A stretch of DNA of 64,000 nt from Halorubrum sp. Atlit-26R (GCF_003666015.1 NZ_QPLT01000004.1:171552-235551); one strand, 5' to 3'. Numbered from the stretch's first letter, positions 43,744 through 53,095 are shown. Notes: a model not told the origin generated them from the letters alone. Numbers and translations: made by a program.

Positions 43744-46700
43744 TCAGCCGAGCGCGGGGTACGCCGCGGCGACGCCGTCGCCGTCGACGCGCCAGCGGTC
43801 CGCGATCTCGCGGTACGCCGCCGAATCCGCGGCCGACTCCGCCGGGACCGCTTCCGGCGGGGTTCCCAGAAGGGCCTCGGTCAGGGCCTCGCTGTCGATC
43901 GGCTCCGCCCCGGCGGCACTCCCCGAGAGCAGGTCGGCGAGCCGGTCGGCCGCCGAAGCGGTCGCCCACGCGTCCTCGATCCGGCGGCCCAGATCGAGGG
44001 CCGCGGTCAGCCGCTCGGCCGCCGCGAGGGCGTCGCCGCGCTCGGCCGCAGCGGCGCCCAGCGACGCGAGCGCCTGCGCCTCGACCTGTGTGAACCCGCC
44101 CGCCCTCGCGGCGTCGACCGCGTCCGTCAGCGCCGCCGCCGCAGCCTCGGCGTCGCCGCGGGCGAGCGCCAGTCGTCCCCGGATCCGATCCAGTTCGGCG
44201 AGGCGCTTCCGCCCGGCGTGATCGTCGAGCAGCGACGCGGTCCGCTCGATCCGACGCCCCGCCTCGGGCAGATCGCCGCGGTCGACCGCCACCTCACCGA
44301 GGATCGCGGTCACCATCGCGCACCGCGTGTCGGCGCCGAGGCGGTCGAGACCGTCAAGCGCGTCCGTGAGGAACCGCTCCGCCCGGTCGAGGTCGCCGGC
44401 GAGGTGAGCCGCGCTGCCGAGGTGGCTCAGCGCGAACGCCTCGTACATGTCCGAGCCGATCCGCTCGGCGATGGTCCGCGCCTCCGCCGCGCGAGCGATC
44501 GCCTCGCCGACCGCGCCGCGCTGCTCCGCGACCGCCGAGAGGTTCAAAAGCGAGATGGCCTCGCGGTGTTCGTCGCCGACCGTGCGGTAGCCGTCGAGCG
44601 CGCGCCGCGCCGTCCGCTCGGCCGCGTCGAGGTCGCCCCGGCGCCGCAACGCGACCGCCTGGTTCGCGCGCACGTTCGCCGCTCCGTGGGTGTCGTCGTA
44701 CGCGCGGAACAAGTCGCCGGCGACCCGGTAGTGGTCGAGGACGGCGTCCGTCCCGTCGAGCCCGTCGAGCGCGTTCCCGACGTCCATCAGCGCCTTCGCC
44801 TTCGCGATCGGGTCGCCCGCCCTCGCGGCGATGGCGTACGCCCGCGAGGCCGCCTCGTAGGCGATCTCGTAGTCGCCGTCGAAGTGCGCCGCCTGCGCCC
44901 GTCCCCGGACCGCCGCCACGAGGCCGCCGCGATCGCCCGCGGCCGCGAACAGCTCCTCGGCCCGCTCGTACCGCTCACGCGCCGCGTCGTACTCGCCGCG
45001 CCGCCGTGCCACGTCGCCGTATCCGCGCTGTCGCTCGGCGTCGCCGGCCTCGTCGACCGGCCGCCACGCGTCCAGCGCCGCCGTCGCGCCGTCGAGGTCG
45101 CCGGCCTCGACGTACATCCGCGCCACCCACTCCGGCGGCCGGTCGCGCAGGTCGTCCGGGCACGCGTCCGGGAGGTCGATCCATGCGTAGCGCACGCGCC
45201 CGTACAGCGGCGCGAGGCGGGGGTAGCGGCGCCCGACGCCGTACACCGCACGGACCGTCTCGGCCGCCCACGCGCCCGGATCGCGCTCGATCCGATCGAC
45301 CGTGGGCGCGTCCCCGCCGACGGCGCGGCGGATCCGAGAGCAGCTCGCGGGGTCGTCCGCGAGCGCGAGCACGCGCGAGACGGCTCTCCCCACGCGCCTG
45401 GCGACGACCGGCGCCGGTTCCCGCTCCACGAGCCGCTCTAAGAACAGCACCGACCACTCGTCGTGGACCGCGCGGTACTCCCCGTCGCCCGAGCGAACGA
45501 GTGCCGTCCCGACGAGGCGGTCGAGCGCGCGGCGAACGCCGTCGACGGTCGGCGACGGGTCGCGGTCCGCCCCCTCGCCGTCGGTCCCCGCTGCCCCGGT
45601 CTCCGATCCCGCGCTCCCGTCCGGGCCGTCGACGAGCGCGTACGCGAGCGTGCGGACGTCGCTCACGCCGGCGACGTTGAGGAGGTTCACCAGCACCGCG
45701 ACGTCCGCGGTCGGCGGCGGGCGGTTCCGGACCTCCCGGACCGCCTCCGCGACCGCCGCCTCCAGTCCGGACTCGGGGCCTGCGTCGTCGCGGCCGGCCG
45801 GCGCGTCGCTCGCGTCGGCCCCCGTTCCCGACGCGCCGCCGGCGCTCTCGCCCGCTTCCCCGTTGCCGGTCGCGCCGTCGCCGGTCGCGCGGACGAGGCG
45901 GTGGACGAGCGCGAGCAGTTCGCCGACGCGCTCGTCGTCGGCGCGCCGTACGTCGTCGAGCAGCGCCGCCGGATCGGCCGCCGGCGCCGCCCCGGTACAG
46001 TCGGCGACGTGGTCGACGAACCGCTCCACCTCGCGCCCGTCGAGCCGCGGCATCCGCGCGGTCGTCACCTCCCGGCGGTAGCGGAGGTCGGCGGGCGACA
46101 GCGGGAGCCCGTCGGGGTCGTCGTACGGCTCCTCGCGGGCGTCGAACAGGAAGGACACGTCGTCGCGGTCGGCCAGCTCGCGGGCGACGCCGAACGCCGC
46201 CGCGGCCCCCGGGTCGACGACGTTCTCGACGACGACGAGGTGGTGGCCGTCGCCCCCGGTGACGCGCTCGCGGAGCCGCTCCGTCGCCGAAAACGGGTCG
46301 CCGCCGTCGCCCGGTCGGTACGTCACCGGGCCGCGTCCCGACCGGTGCCACTCGACCGCGACGCTCCGGCAGACGGTGCTCTTCCCGCTGCCCGGCGGGC
46401 CGACCAGCGCGTGGTCCGTCCCCTCGGCGAGGCCGTCGACGAGGAGCCCGGCGATCGAACGCCGGTCCCCGCCGCACACCGTCGTCCTGTCGAGGACGTA
46501 CCCCGCGTCGACCTCCGGGAACGACGCCGTGGCCCGGAGCGGTCCGTACGGGTCCGGGTCGCCGGAGAGCCGCTCCTCGTCGACAGCGTGGAACCCCTGC
46601 GCCGAGAGCGCGCTCCGACCGCCGCCGCCCGAACCGATCCGCCCGAAGAGCCCGCCCGCGGCGCTCGATCCCCTCCCGTCCGCCCCGCCGTCACGCCCCG

Positions 46701-47568
46701 CTCGGTCGGAGGCGTCTCCGTCGCCGTCGCCGGTCCGGCCGCCGGAACCTTTGCCCTCGGCCCGGTCGCCCCCCGTGCGCTTCGTCTCGGAACGGTCCAT
46801 CGCCGCGAGCGCCTCGTCCGCGTCACGGCCGCGCTCGATCAGGTCGCGGACCTCGGTCTCCGCCCACGCGAGCGCCTCCGGTTCGGTCGACGCCGCCGCG
46901 CCGCGGAGCGTCCCGTCGTCGTCGAAGGTGAGGAGCAGCGCGGTCCCGTCGGCCGCGACGACCCCCGCGTCGACGGCGTCGACCGCGGCGACCCGGCAGC
47001 CGTCCCGGCGCGCGACGGCGCCGAGGTCGTCCGCGAAGCGGTCGGCCGCGTGCCGGTACGCCCGGTCCGCCAGCGCCAGGTCGACGGTCCCGCCCCCCGC
47101 GGCCGCGCGCCGGAGCCGCTCCGCGAGTCGGGGGTAGGGGAACGCGGGCAGCGCGGCGGCGACCGCGTCCGCGTCGGCGAGCGCCTCGTCGAGGACCTCT
47201 AAGGGTCGGTAGGGGTCCGGGGCCGCGGCGCGGTACGTCTCGGCCCCGCGGAGGATCGCGGGGTCGACGTCGACGTCCGCGCCGAGCGGGTCGAGCACGT
47301 CGCTCGCGGCCGCGAGGTCGTCGGCGACCGTCAGGAACTCGCGGTACTCGCTCGCGAGCAGCCGTCCGGAGAGCGTCGTCCGGTAGCCGTCCGTCTCGCC
47401 GGCGACGAGCCCCGCGGCCTCCAGCTCGTCTATCGCGCGGTTCACCGTCGACCGGGAGTGGCCGAGCGCGTCCACGAGCTCGTGCTTGCGCAGCGGTCCC
47501 GCGGTGAGCCGTTCGAGGAAGTCGAGGCGACGCTCGACGACGCCCACGAGTTCCGACGGCTCCGTCAT
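43744..47568 (-). CDS. HTH-FilR1-like-STAND NTPase-TPR regulator (1274 aa)
   Basis: I used the ATG at 47566-47568 (MTEPSELVGVV). Residues about 1-70 form a winged HTH (LRKHELVDALGHSRSTVNRA). About 80-245 resembles the FilR1 middle (sensor) domain found after such HTHs. A disordered acidic/Gly-rich linker follows. An NTPase begins with Walker A GPPGSGKST near residue 400, followed by a possible Walker B (LVVVEN) and a helical winged region. From about 800 onward there are many TPR-type repeats (for example ERQRGYGDVARRRGEYDAAR). The order is that of STAND signal-transduction ATPases such as MalT, with an extra N-terminal DNA-binding sensor. It is divergent from the ALDH-like gene. Confidence 0.8.
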   Translation of the reverse strand: MTEPSELVGVVERRLDFLERLTAGPLRKHELVDALGHSRSTVNRAIDELEAAGLVAGETDGYRTTLSGRLLASEYREFLTVADDLAAASDVLDPLGADVDVDPAILRGAETYRAAAPDPYRPLEVLDEALADADAVAAALPAFPYPRLAERLRRAAAGGGTVDLALADRAYRHAADRFADDLGAVARRDGCRVAAVDAVDAGVVAADGTALLLTFDDDGTLRGAAASTEPEALAWAETEVRDLIERGRDADEALAAMDRSETKRTGGDRAEGKGSGGRTGDGDGDASDRAGRDGGADGRGSSAAGGLFGRIGSGGGGRSALSAQGFHAVDEERLSGDPDPYGPLRATASFPEVDAGYVLDRTTVCGGDRRSIAGLLVDGLAEGTDHALVGPPGSGKSTVCRSVAVEWHRSGRGPVTYRPGDGGDPFSATERLRERVTGGDGHHLVVVENVVDPGAAAAFGVARELADRDDVSFLFDAREEPYDDPDGLPLSPADLRYRREVTTARMPRLDGREVERFVDHVADCTGAAPAADPAALLDDVRRADDERVGELLALVHRLVRATGDGATGNGEAGESAGGASGTGADASDAPAGRDDAGPESGLEAAVAEAVREVRNRPPPTADVAVLVNLLNVAGVSDVRTLAYALVDGPDGSAGSETGAAGTDGEGADRDPSPTVDGVRRALDRLVGTALVRSGDGEYRAVHDEWSVLFLERLVEREPAPVVARRVGRAVSRVLALADDPASCSRIRRAVGGDAPTVDRIERDPGAWAAETVRAVYGVGRRYPRLAPLYGRVRYAWIDLPDACPDDLRDRPPEWVARMYVEAGDLDGATAALDAWRPVDEAGDAERQRGYGDVARRRGEYDAARERYERAEELFAAAGDRGGLVAAVRGRAQAAHFDGDYEIAYEAASRAYAIAARAGDPIAKAKALMDVGNALDGLDGTDAVLDHYRVAGDLFRAYDDTHGAANVRANQAVALRRRGDLDAAERTARRALDGYRTVGDEHREAISLLNLSAVAEQRGAVGEAIARAAEARTIAERIGSDMYEAFALSHLGSAAHLAGDLDRAERFLTDALDGLDRLGADTRCAMVTAILGEVAVDRGDLPEAGRRIERTASLLDDHAGRKRLAELDRIRGRLALARGDAEAAAAALTDAVDAARAGGFTQVEAQALASLGAAAAERGDALAAAERLTAALDLGRRIEDAWATASAADRLADLLSGSAAGAEPIDSEALTEALLGTPPEAVPAESAADSAAYREIADRWRVDGDGVAAAYPALG

Positions 47569-47629
47569 ACGTCCCCCCGCACCGCCCCCACCGACATAAC
47601 TGTTTCTTCGGTGACGGCTTCGGCGCGCG

Positions 47630-47646
47630 GTGACACAGTGTTTCAC
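47630..47646. promoter_or_regulatory. Palindromic candidate operator between divergent genes
   Basis: GTGACACAGTGTTTCAC is an imperfect palindrome (GTGA-x-ACA / TGT-x-TCAC) in the middle of the 116-bp region separating the STAND regulator start (47568) from the ALDH-like start (47685). A probable TATA box (GAATAAG, 47653-47659) for the ALDH-like gene follows about 7 bp later. The site is well placed for binding by the HTH of the divergent regulator. Confidence 0.5.
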
Positions 47647-47684
47647 GGGGTGAGAATAAGGGCGATACCGACGCAGTCGGCTCC

Positions 47685-49277
47685 ATGGACGGGGATCCGA
47701 CGGGCGGGAGAGACGAATCGGGCGCGTCGACCGGGCTCGACGAGGCGGAATCGACCGGACCGGACGCGGAGCGGGCGGCCGAGTCCGCAGAGCCGACGCC
47801 GACGGACGAGACGGGCGCGGCCGACGACCGCGCGGACACCGACTCCGAGACGGAGGGCGCCGCCCGCGAACCGACGGACGGCCGGTCCGGGACGAGTGCT
47901 GCGGACCTGCCGAGCCGCGCGTCGCGGGCCGTCGCGAGCGCGCGGACGGCGGCGGACGAACTGGCGGCGTGGGCCCCGGAGGACGTCGACGGGCTCGTGC
48001 GGTCGGTCGGCGAGCGGCTGGCCGACAGGGAGACGGTCAGCCGCCTCGCGCGGTCGGCGGCTAACGAGACCGGGCGGGGGCACCCGGGAACGAAGGCCGA
48101 GAAGATCGCGACCGCGCTCGACGCCGCCCGGCGGACGGTGCGGGACGCCCCGACCGCCGGCGTGGTCGACCGCGACGGGGCGGCGGGCACGGTGACCGTC
48201 GCCGGGCCGACCGGCGTCGTCGGGGCGGCGGTCCCCGCGACGCACCCGGTCGTGATCCCCGCGGTCCTCTCGCTGTACGGGCTCGCCGCACGGAACGCGG
48301 TCGTGTTCGCGCCCTCGCCGTCGACCGTGGAGACGTGCGACGTCGTCGTCGAGACCGTCCGCCGCGCGCTCGCCGACGCGGGCGCGCCGACCGGCGCGGT
48401 GTCGATGCTGCCCGCGCCGGCGGCGAAGCCCGAGACCGACGCGCTGTTCGAGCGGGCCGACTTCGTCGTGGCGGCCGGCTCCGCGGCGACGGTCGCCGCG
48501 GGGCAGCGCTGCGGGACGCCGAACGTCGCCACCACCGCGGACGGCGTGGTCGCCGTCGCCGACGGCTCGGTCCCGGCCGAGGCCGTGGCGACGCGGGTCG
48601 CGGTCGGGGCGACCTACGACTTCGGCGCCCACCCCGCGGGCGACGCCGCGGTCGTCACGGTGTCGCCGGCGGTCGACCAGCTGTGCGCCGCGCTCGAAGC
48701 CGAAGGCGGGTACGTCCTCGACGCGGCCGAGCGCGATCGATTCCGGGCGCTCCTCGACGAGGACGAAGCGGGCGAAAACGCCGAGGCGGACCCGCGCGGG
48801 AACTCGCCGCGGTGGCTGGCGGCCGCGCTCGACCTCCCGAGCGCGGCCCGCGAGGCGGCGTTCCTCGTCGCCGAGCCCGACGGCGCCGACGGTCCCCTCG
48901 CGACGCTGTCCGGGATCCCCGCGGTCGCGGTCCACGGGCGGAGCGGGTTCGACGCCGCGACCGCGCTCGCCGCCGAGATCGGCTCCCCCCACGCCGCGGC
49001 GGTCCACACCACCCAGCAGCGCCGCGCTCGGCGGGCCGCGGAGCGGCTCGCTCCCGGCCGCCTCGTCGTCAATCAGCCGGGGATCGCGGCGACGGGCGCG
49101 CGCTCGAACGGGTTCGAGGCGGCGCCCGTGCTGGGGGGCGGCACCGCCGAAGGGAGCCAACTGTGCGGGGGTCTCACGCCAGACCGCCTCGCGCAGACGA
49201 CGACCGTCGCCGCGACGAGCGTCGTCGACGAGGCGACCCACCGGAACGGGGCGGGCGACACGCTCCGCGGGCCCTGA
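47685..49277 (+). CDS. Acylating aldehyde dehydrogenase-like protein lacking the catalytic Cys
   Basis: The 530-residue protein has an acidic, disordered N-terminus of about 75 residues. The NAD-binding domain of the ALDH superfamily follows: GPTGVVGAAVPATHPVVIPA, then GLAARNAVVFAPSP and FVVAAGSAATVAAGQRCGTP. The layout is nearest to the EutE/AdhE acylating branch. At the catalytic position those enzymes have a Cys (NLPC-type), but here GATYDFGAHPAGDAAV has Ala-Gly. A Cys appears later (DQLCAALEAE) but out of position. It may bind NAD without dehydrogenase activity, or act in another way. Confidence 0.75.
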   Translation: MDGDPTGGRDESGASTGLDEAESTGPDAERAAESAEPTPTDETGAADDRADTDSETEGAAREPTDGRSGTSAADLPSRASRAVASARTAADELAAWAPEDVDGLVRSVGERLADRETVSRLARSAANETGRGHPGTKAEKIATALDAARRTVRDAPTAGVVDRDGAAGTVTVAGPTGVVGAAVPATHPVVIPAVLSLYGLAARNAVVFAPSPSTVETCDVVVETVRRALADAGAPTGAVSMLPAPAAKPETDALFERADFVVAAGSAATVAAGQRCGTPNVATTADGVVAVADGSVPAEAVATRVAVGATYDFGAHPAGDAAVVTVSPAVDQLCAALEAEGGYVLDAAERDRFRALLDEDEAGENAEADPRGNSPRWLAAALDLPSAAREAAFLVAEPDGADGPLATLSGIPAVAVHGRSGFDAATALAAEIGSPHAAAVHTTQQRRARRAAERLAPGRLVVNQPGIAATGARSNGFEAAPVLGGGTAEGSQLCGGLTPDRLAQTTTVAATSVVDEATHRNGAGDTLRGP

Positions 49278-49307
49278 GACGAGAGGCTCGGGTCCGGGCG
49301 CGACCGT

Positions 49308-50222
49308 TCAGAGTTCGATCCGGTCGACGATCGAGCCGTTCCCGTCTTTCCCGTCGCTGTGGGTGTTGATCGCGACGGTCCGGATCCGGTCTTCGAGCAG
49401 GGACCCGTCGATCTTCGCCTTCAGGAGGGAGTCGACCTGGTAGACGCCGGCGGCGTTGTTCATCCGTATCACGACCTGAACGGGCGTCTCGTCGCCCTCG
49501 CGGAGCGAGACGCGCTCTATCGCCTGCGACGAGACGGTGTTGATCCCGCGTCCGCCCTCCTCGTAGGGGACCCGCGAGCGCCCGCGTTCCATGTCGAGCC
49601 CGTCGGCGATCCGGACGACGCCCGCCTCCAGCGTGAGCGGCTGTTCCTCCGTGTGGTGACATAAGATCGCGTGGAGCACCTCGGCCTTCACTCGCACTCG
49701 ATCGGCCACGCCGTAGAACGAGGGGAGGAGGTCGTCGAGCAGGTCCGCGGCCAGCGGGATCGAGTAGTACGGGTGGTCGTGGCGGTGGACGACGTGGCCG
49801 ATGTCGTGGAGCGTCGCCGCCAGCGCGACGATCACCGGCTCGTCGGCCTCGTCGAGCCCCTGCTGGCGGGCGCCGTTGAACTCGACGCCGCCGGCTTTGA
49901 GCAGGTCGTACAGCCGGAGCGCGCGGTCGCGGACGATCTCGACGTGTTTGGCGCCGTGGTCGTTGTACCCCTTCCGGTCGACCGGGTTGACGTTCTGCGC
50001 CTCGAGGTAGGCGACGACCGCCTCGTCCGACGTGAGCCGCGCCATCACCTCGTTGAGCCGATCGTCGGGGAACGCGTGGTCTGCGTCCGGGTCGTACTCG
50101 TGGCGGGCGGCGTCGGTGTCGGCGTCGACCTCGTCGCGCGCGGTCGGCGCGTCCTCGGCGGTCGGGTCGGGGACTTCATCGCCGTCGGTCGGGTCGGGGG
50201 CGTCGTCGGCAGGGTCGCTCAT
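49308..50222 (-). CDS. HD-domain phosphohydrolase
   Basis: The 304-residue protein has an HD metal site: His in DHGAKHVEIV, the HD pair in ATLHDIGHVVHRHDH and an additional His in LCHHTEEQP. Its C-terminal domain (about 235-300) is small and beta-rich. The first 70 residues are acidic and disordered. These enzymes hydrolyse phosphodiesters, often cyclic nucleotides or oligoadenylates, and the substrate cannot be read from sequence. The ATG at 50220-50222 was chosen over an extended frame. It is convergent with the ALDH-like gene. Confidence 0.85.
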   Translation of the reverse strand: MSDPADDAPDPTDGDEVPDPTAEDAPTARDEVDADTDAARHEYDPDADHAFPDDRLNEVMARLTSDEAVVAYLEAQNVNPVDRKGYNDHGAKHVEIVRDRALRLYDLLKAGGVEFNGARQQGLDEADEPVIVALAATLHDIGHVVHRHDHPYYSIPLAADLLDDLLPSFYGVADRVRVKAEVLHAILCHHTEEQPLTLEAGVVRIADGLDMERGRSRVPYEEGGRGINTVSSQAIERVSLREGDETPVQVVIRMNNAAGVYQVDSLLKAKIDGSLLEDRIRTVAINTHSDGKDGNGSIVDRIEL

Positions 50223-50365
50223 GCGTCTCCCAGAGTCGTCCGGCCGGTATAAATGTGCGAGCCGCGCGGCCCCGACGACCGCGACGGAGTCCGTCGACGC
50301 TCCGACCACGCCGGAGCCTGCCGGCGGCCCGACCGCTTTTCCCGCCGCCGGCTGTGGCCTCGCGC

Positions 50366-51049
50366 ATGGCGTTCGATCCCGACCGCGTCTCGACGGTGAC
50401 GTTCGACTCGTACAGCACGCTCGTGGACGTGGAGGCCGCCGAGGCGGCGCTCGCGGACCGGGTCCCGGACCCCGAGCCGGTGTCGCGGCTCTGGCGGTCG
50501 CGGTCGCTGGCGTACACGTTCGTCGCGAACGCGGTCGACGCGTACCAGCCCTTCTACGAGATGAACCGCGACGCGCTGACGCACGCGCTGGCGGCGCACG
50601 GCGTCGACCTCCCCGACGCCGAGCGCGACGAGATACTCGCGGTGTACCACGAGCTGGAGGTGTTCGACGACGTGCGCGACGCGATCGGGCGGCTCCGCGA
50701 CGCGGGGTACGACTGCTACGTCCTCTCGAACGGCGACCCCGAGATGCTCGCGTCGATGGTCGACCACGCCGACATCGGCGACCTGATCGAGGACGCGATC
50801 AGCGCCGACGAGGTGGAGACGTTCAAGCCGGCGGCCGAGCTCTACCGCCACGGCGCGGCCCGGACCGGGACGCCGATCGACGAGGTGGTCCACGCCACCG
50901 CCGGCTGGTTCGACGTGCTGGGCGCGCGCCACGCCGGGATGCAGGCCGCGTGGGTCGATCGGAAGGGGACCCCGTGGGAGCCGTTCGGCGGCGACCCGGC
51001 CGTCACGGTCGAGACGCTCCACGAGCTGGCGGACCTGCTCGGAGCGTGA
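50366..51049 (+). CDS. Haloacid dehalogenase type II-like hydrolase
   Basis: The 227-residue protein has HAD motif I as VTFDSYSTLVDVEAAE (nucleophile Asp, and Tyr at the second position, as in dehalogenases), motif II as VLSNGDP, motif III Lys in ETFKPAAELY and the acidic site in TAGWFDVLGARHAGMQAAWV. This is the L-2-haloacid dehalogenase pattern, a defluorinase/dehalogenase-type subfamily, but the substrate is unproven. It is divergent from the HD gene. Confidence 0.85.
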   Translation: MAFDPDRVSTVTFDSYSTLVDVEAAEAALADRVPDPEPVSRLWRSRSLAYTFVANAVDAYQPFYEMNRDALTHALAAHGVDLPDAERDEILAVYHELEVFDDVRDAIGRLRDAGYDCYVLSNGDPEMLASMVDHADIGDLIEDAISADEVETFKPAAELYRHGAARTGTPIDEVVHATAGWFDVLGARHAGMQAAWVDRKGTPWEPFGGDPAVTVETLHELADLLGA

Positions 51050-51308
51050 CCGGACGCCGGCCGGGGCGCTCGGCCCGGGCGCCGCGGCAGTTTCGACCAG
51101 AGGCACAATCTATAAGCGCGCGACCGATCCATATGGCGGTGTGACCCGACCCGCGTCCGCACGCGGTCCGCGGCCGGCGCCAGCGACGCGGCTCTTCTCG
51201 AAAAAACGCGCGTGAACCGTCCGCCGGCGGGAGTGGCGACCCCGTCCCGGACGACCCCCGACTCGCGCGCACCGATCCGTTGACCGACCCGGACCCACCG
51301 CAGCACCC
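51050..51308 (+). promoter_or_regulatory. dapA upstream region with a probable long leader
   Basis: TATAAG at 51111-51116 is a strong TATA-like match, but the dapA ATG is about 195 bp downstream, so transcripts from it would have a leader of about 165 nt, uncommonly long for haloarchaea. Near the predicted start is a four-codon frame (ATGGCGGTGTGA, 51133-51144). The leader contains GC-rich inverted segments and a CTCGAAAAAACG stretch. A lysine-responsive leader is possible, but I recognise no known riboswitch. Confidence 0.45.
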
Positions 51309-52310
51309 ATGACAGACACGACCACCACGACACCCTACGCGACGCGAGACGAGACGGACCGAGAGACGACGGACGCGCCCTTCGAGGGCGTCTACCCGGC
51401 GATGACCACGCCGTTCACCGACGACGGCGCGGTCGACCACGAACAGCTCGCCGACAACGCCCGCTACCTCGAAGGCGCCGGCGTCGACGGCGTCGTCCCC
51501 GTCGGCTCCACCGGCGAGTCGGCGACGATGAGCCACGACGAACACGTCGCGGTGATCGAGACGGTCCGCGACGCCGTAGACGACATCCCCGTCATCGCGG
51601 GCACCGGCTCGAACAACACCGCGGAGGCGCTGTCGCTGTCGCGACGCGCGGCCGACGCCGGCGCCGACGGCCTGCTGCTCATCTCGCCGTACTACAACAA
51701 GCCCGAGCCCGCCGGCTTCCTCGAACACTACCGGACCATCGCCGACGAGGTCGACCTGCCGCAGATCGTCTACAACGTGCCGAGCCGCACGGGGCAGTCG
51801 ATCCCCGTCGACGTCACGGTCGAGCTCGCAGAACACCCGAACGTCCGGGGGTACAAGGCCGCCTCCGGCGACCTGAACCTCATCAGCGAGGTGATCGAGC
51901 GCACCCGCGAGGAGTCGTTCGCGGTGCTGTCGGGCGACGACGGCCTCACGCTCCCGGTCCTTTCGATCGGCGGGGCGGGGACGATCAGCGTCGTCGCCAA
52001 CGTCGAGCCCGAGCGGACCTGCGCGATGGTCGGCGCCGCGCTCTCGGGCGACTACGACCGCGCGCGGACGCTCCACCACGAGCTGTCGCCGCTCGTCCGC
52101 GAGCTGTTCGCCGAGACGAACCCCATCCCGGTGAAGGAGGCGATGCACATTCGCGGTCGGGGCGGTCCCCACGTCCGCTCCCCGCTCTCGCGGCTCTCCG
52201 AGAGGCGGCGCGAGTCGCTCCGCGAGCTGCTGGCCGCGTACGGCGAGCGCGCGGCCGGAACGCTCGATCCGACGGCCCTCGATCTCGCGGCACCGGAGGG
52301 CGCCGAATGA
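51309..52310 (+). CDS. dapA: 4-Hydroxy-tetrahydrodipicolinate synthase
   Basis: The 333-residue enzyme condenses pyruvate with aspartate semialdehyde. Residues include the motif VPVGSTGESATMS, the catalytic Tyr in IVYNVPSRTG and the Schiff-base Lys in VRGYKAASGD. The first 28 residues are a Thr/Asp-rich extension not typical of the family; an inner start cannot be identified. The stop overlaps dapB (ATGA). It opens the lysine operon. Confidence 0.94.
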   Translation: MTDTTTTTPYATRDETDRETTDAPFEGVYPAMTTPFTDDGAVDHEQLADNARYLEGAGVDGVVPVGSTGESATMSHDEHVAVIETVRDAVDDIPVIAGTGSNNTAEALSLSRRAADAGADGLLLISPYYNKPEPAGFLEHYRTIADEVDLPQIVYNVPSRTGQSIPVDVTVELAEHPNVRGYKAASGDLNLISEVIERTREESFAVLSGDDGLTLPVLSIGGAGTISVVANVEPERTCAMVGAALSGDYDRARTLHHELSPLVRELFAETNPIPVKEAMHIRGRGGPHVRSPLSRLSERRRESLRELLAAYGERAAGTLDPTALDLAAPEGAE

Positions 52311-53095
52311 GCGACGAATCGCTGTCGATCGCCGTCACCGGCGCGGGCGGTCGCATGGGCCGCGAGGTGATCGAAGCGGCCGCCGACCGCGAGGGCGTCG
52401 CGGTCGCGGTCGCGGTCAACCGCACCGAGACCGGGCCGGTCGCGGGCGTCGCGGTCGACGACGCCGACCGGTTCGCGGAGCTGCTCGCGAGCGAGGGTCC
52501 GGACGTCGTCGTCGACTTCACCGGCCCGGCGTCGGCGGTCGCGTACGCCGAGAGCTGCGCCGACGCGGGCGTCCCCCTCGTGACCGGCACGACCGGGTTC
52601 GCCGACTCGCAGGTCGATTCCCTCCGGGCCGCGAGCGAGGCGGTGCCCGTCCTCAAGGCGTCGAACTTCGCGCGGGGCGTGGCCGCGCTGCGCCGGGCGG
52701 TCCGCGAGGCCGCCGCGGCGCTGCCCGGCTACGACGTGGAGCTGACGGAGACGCACCACAACGCGAAGCGCGACGCCCCCTCGGGCACCGCGAAGTCGAT
52801 CCTCGACGACGTGGCGGACGTCCGCGAGGACCTCGACGAGCGCGTCCACGGGCGCGAGGGCGACGCCCCGCGGAGCCCCGGCGAGGTCGGCGTCCACGCC
52901 CGCCGCGCGGGCGACGTGACCGGCGAGCACGAGGTCCTCTTAGCGGGGAACCGCGAGACGCTCGAACTGACGCACCGCGCGGGCGACCGCGGGGTGTTCG
53001 CCGAGGGCGCGCTCGACGCCGCCGCGTGGCTCGCCGGCCGCGATCCGGGCTGGTACGGGTTCGGCGACGTGTTAGACGCGGGGGGCGCCGAATGA
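52307..53095 (+). CDS. dapB: 4-Hydroxy-tetrahydrodipicolinate reductase
   Basis: The 262-residue enzyme has the NAD(P)H-binding motif GAGGRMGREV and the active-site block ELTETHHNAKRDAPSGTA, and GTTGF at the hinge. It makes tetrahydrodipicolinate. ATGA overlap with dapA indicates translational coupling. It ends 57 bp before dapD, and a separate promoter lies in that gap. Confidence 0.94.
   Translation: MSDESLSIAVTGAGGRMGREVIEAAADREGVAVAVAVNRTETGPVAGVAVDDADRFAELLASEGPDVVVDFTGPASAVAYAESCADAGVPLVTGTTGFADSQVDSLRAASEAVPVLKASNFARGVAALRRAVREAAAALPGYDVELTETHHNAKRDAPSGTAKSILDDVADVREDLDERVHGREGDAPRSPGEVGVHARRAGDVTGEHEVLLAGNRETLELTHRAGDRGVFAEGALDAAAWLAGRDPGWYGFGDVLDAGGAE

Noticed and set aside
45463..47202. 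Large plus-strand frame within the STAND regulator gene
   Set aside because: Antisense shadow rich in Arg/Val/Ala, without domain motifs; the minus-strand protein has HTH, P-loop and TPRs.
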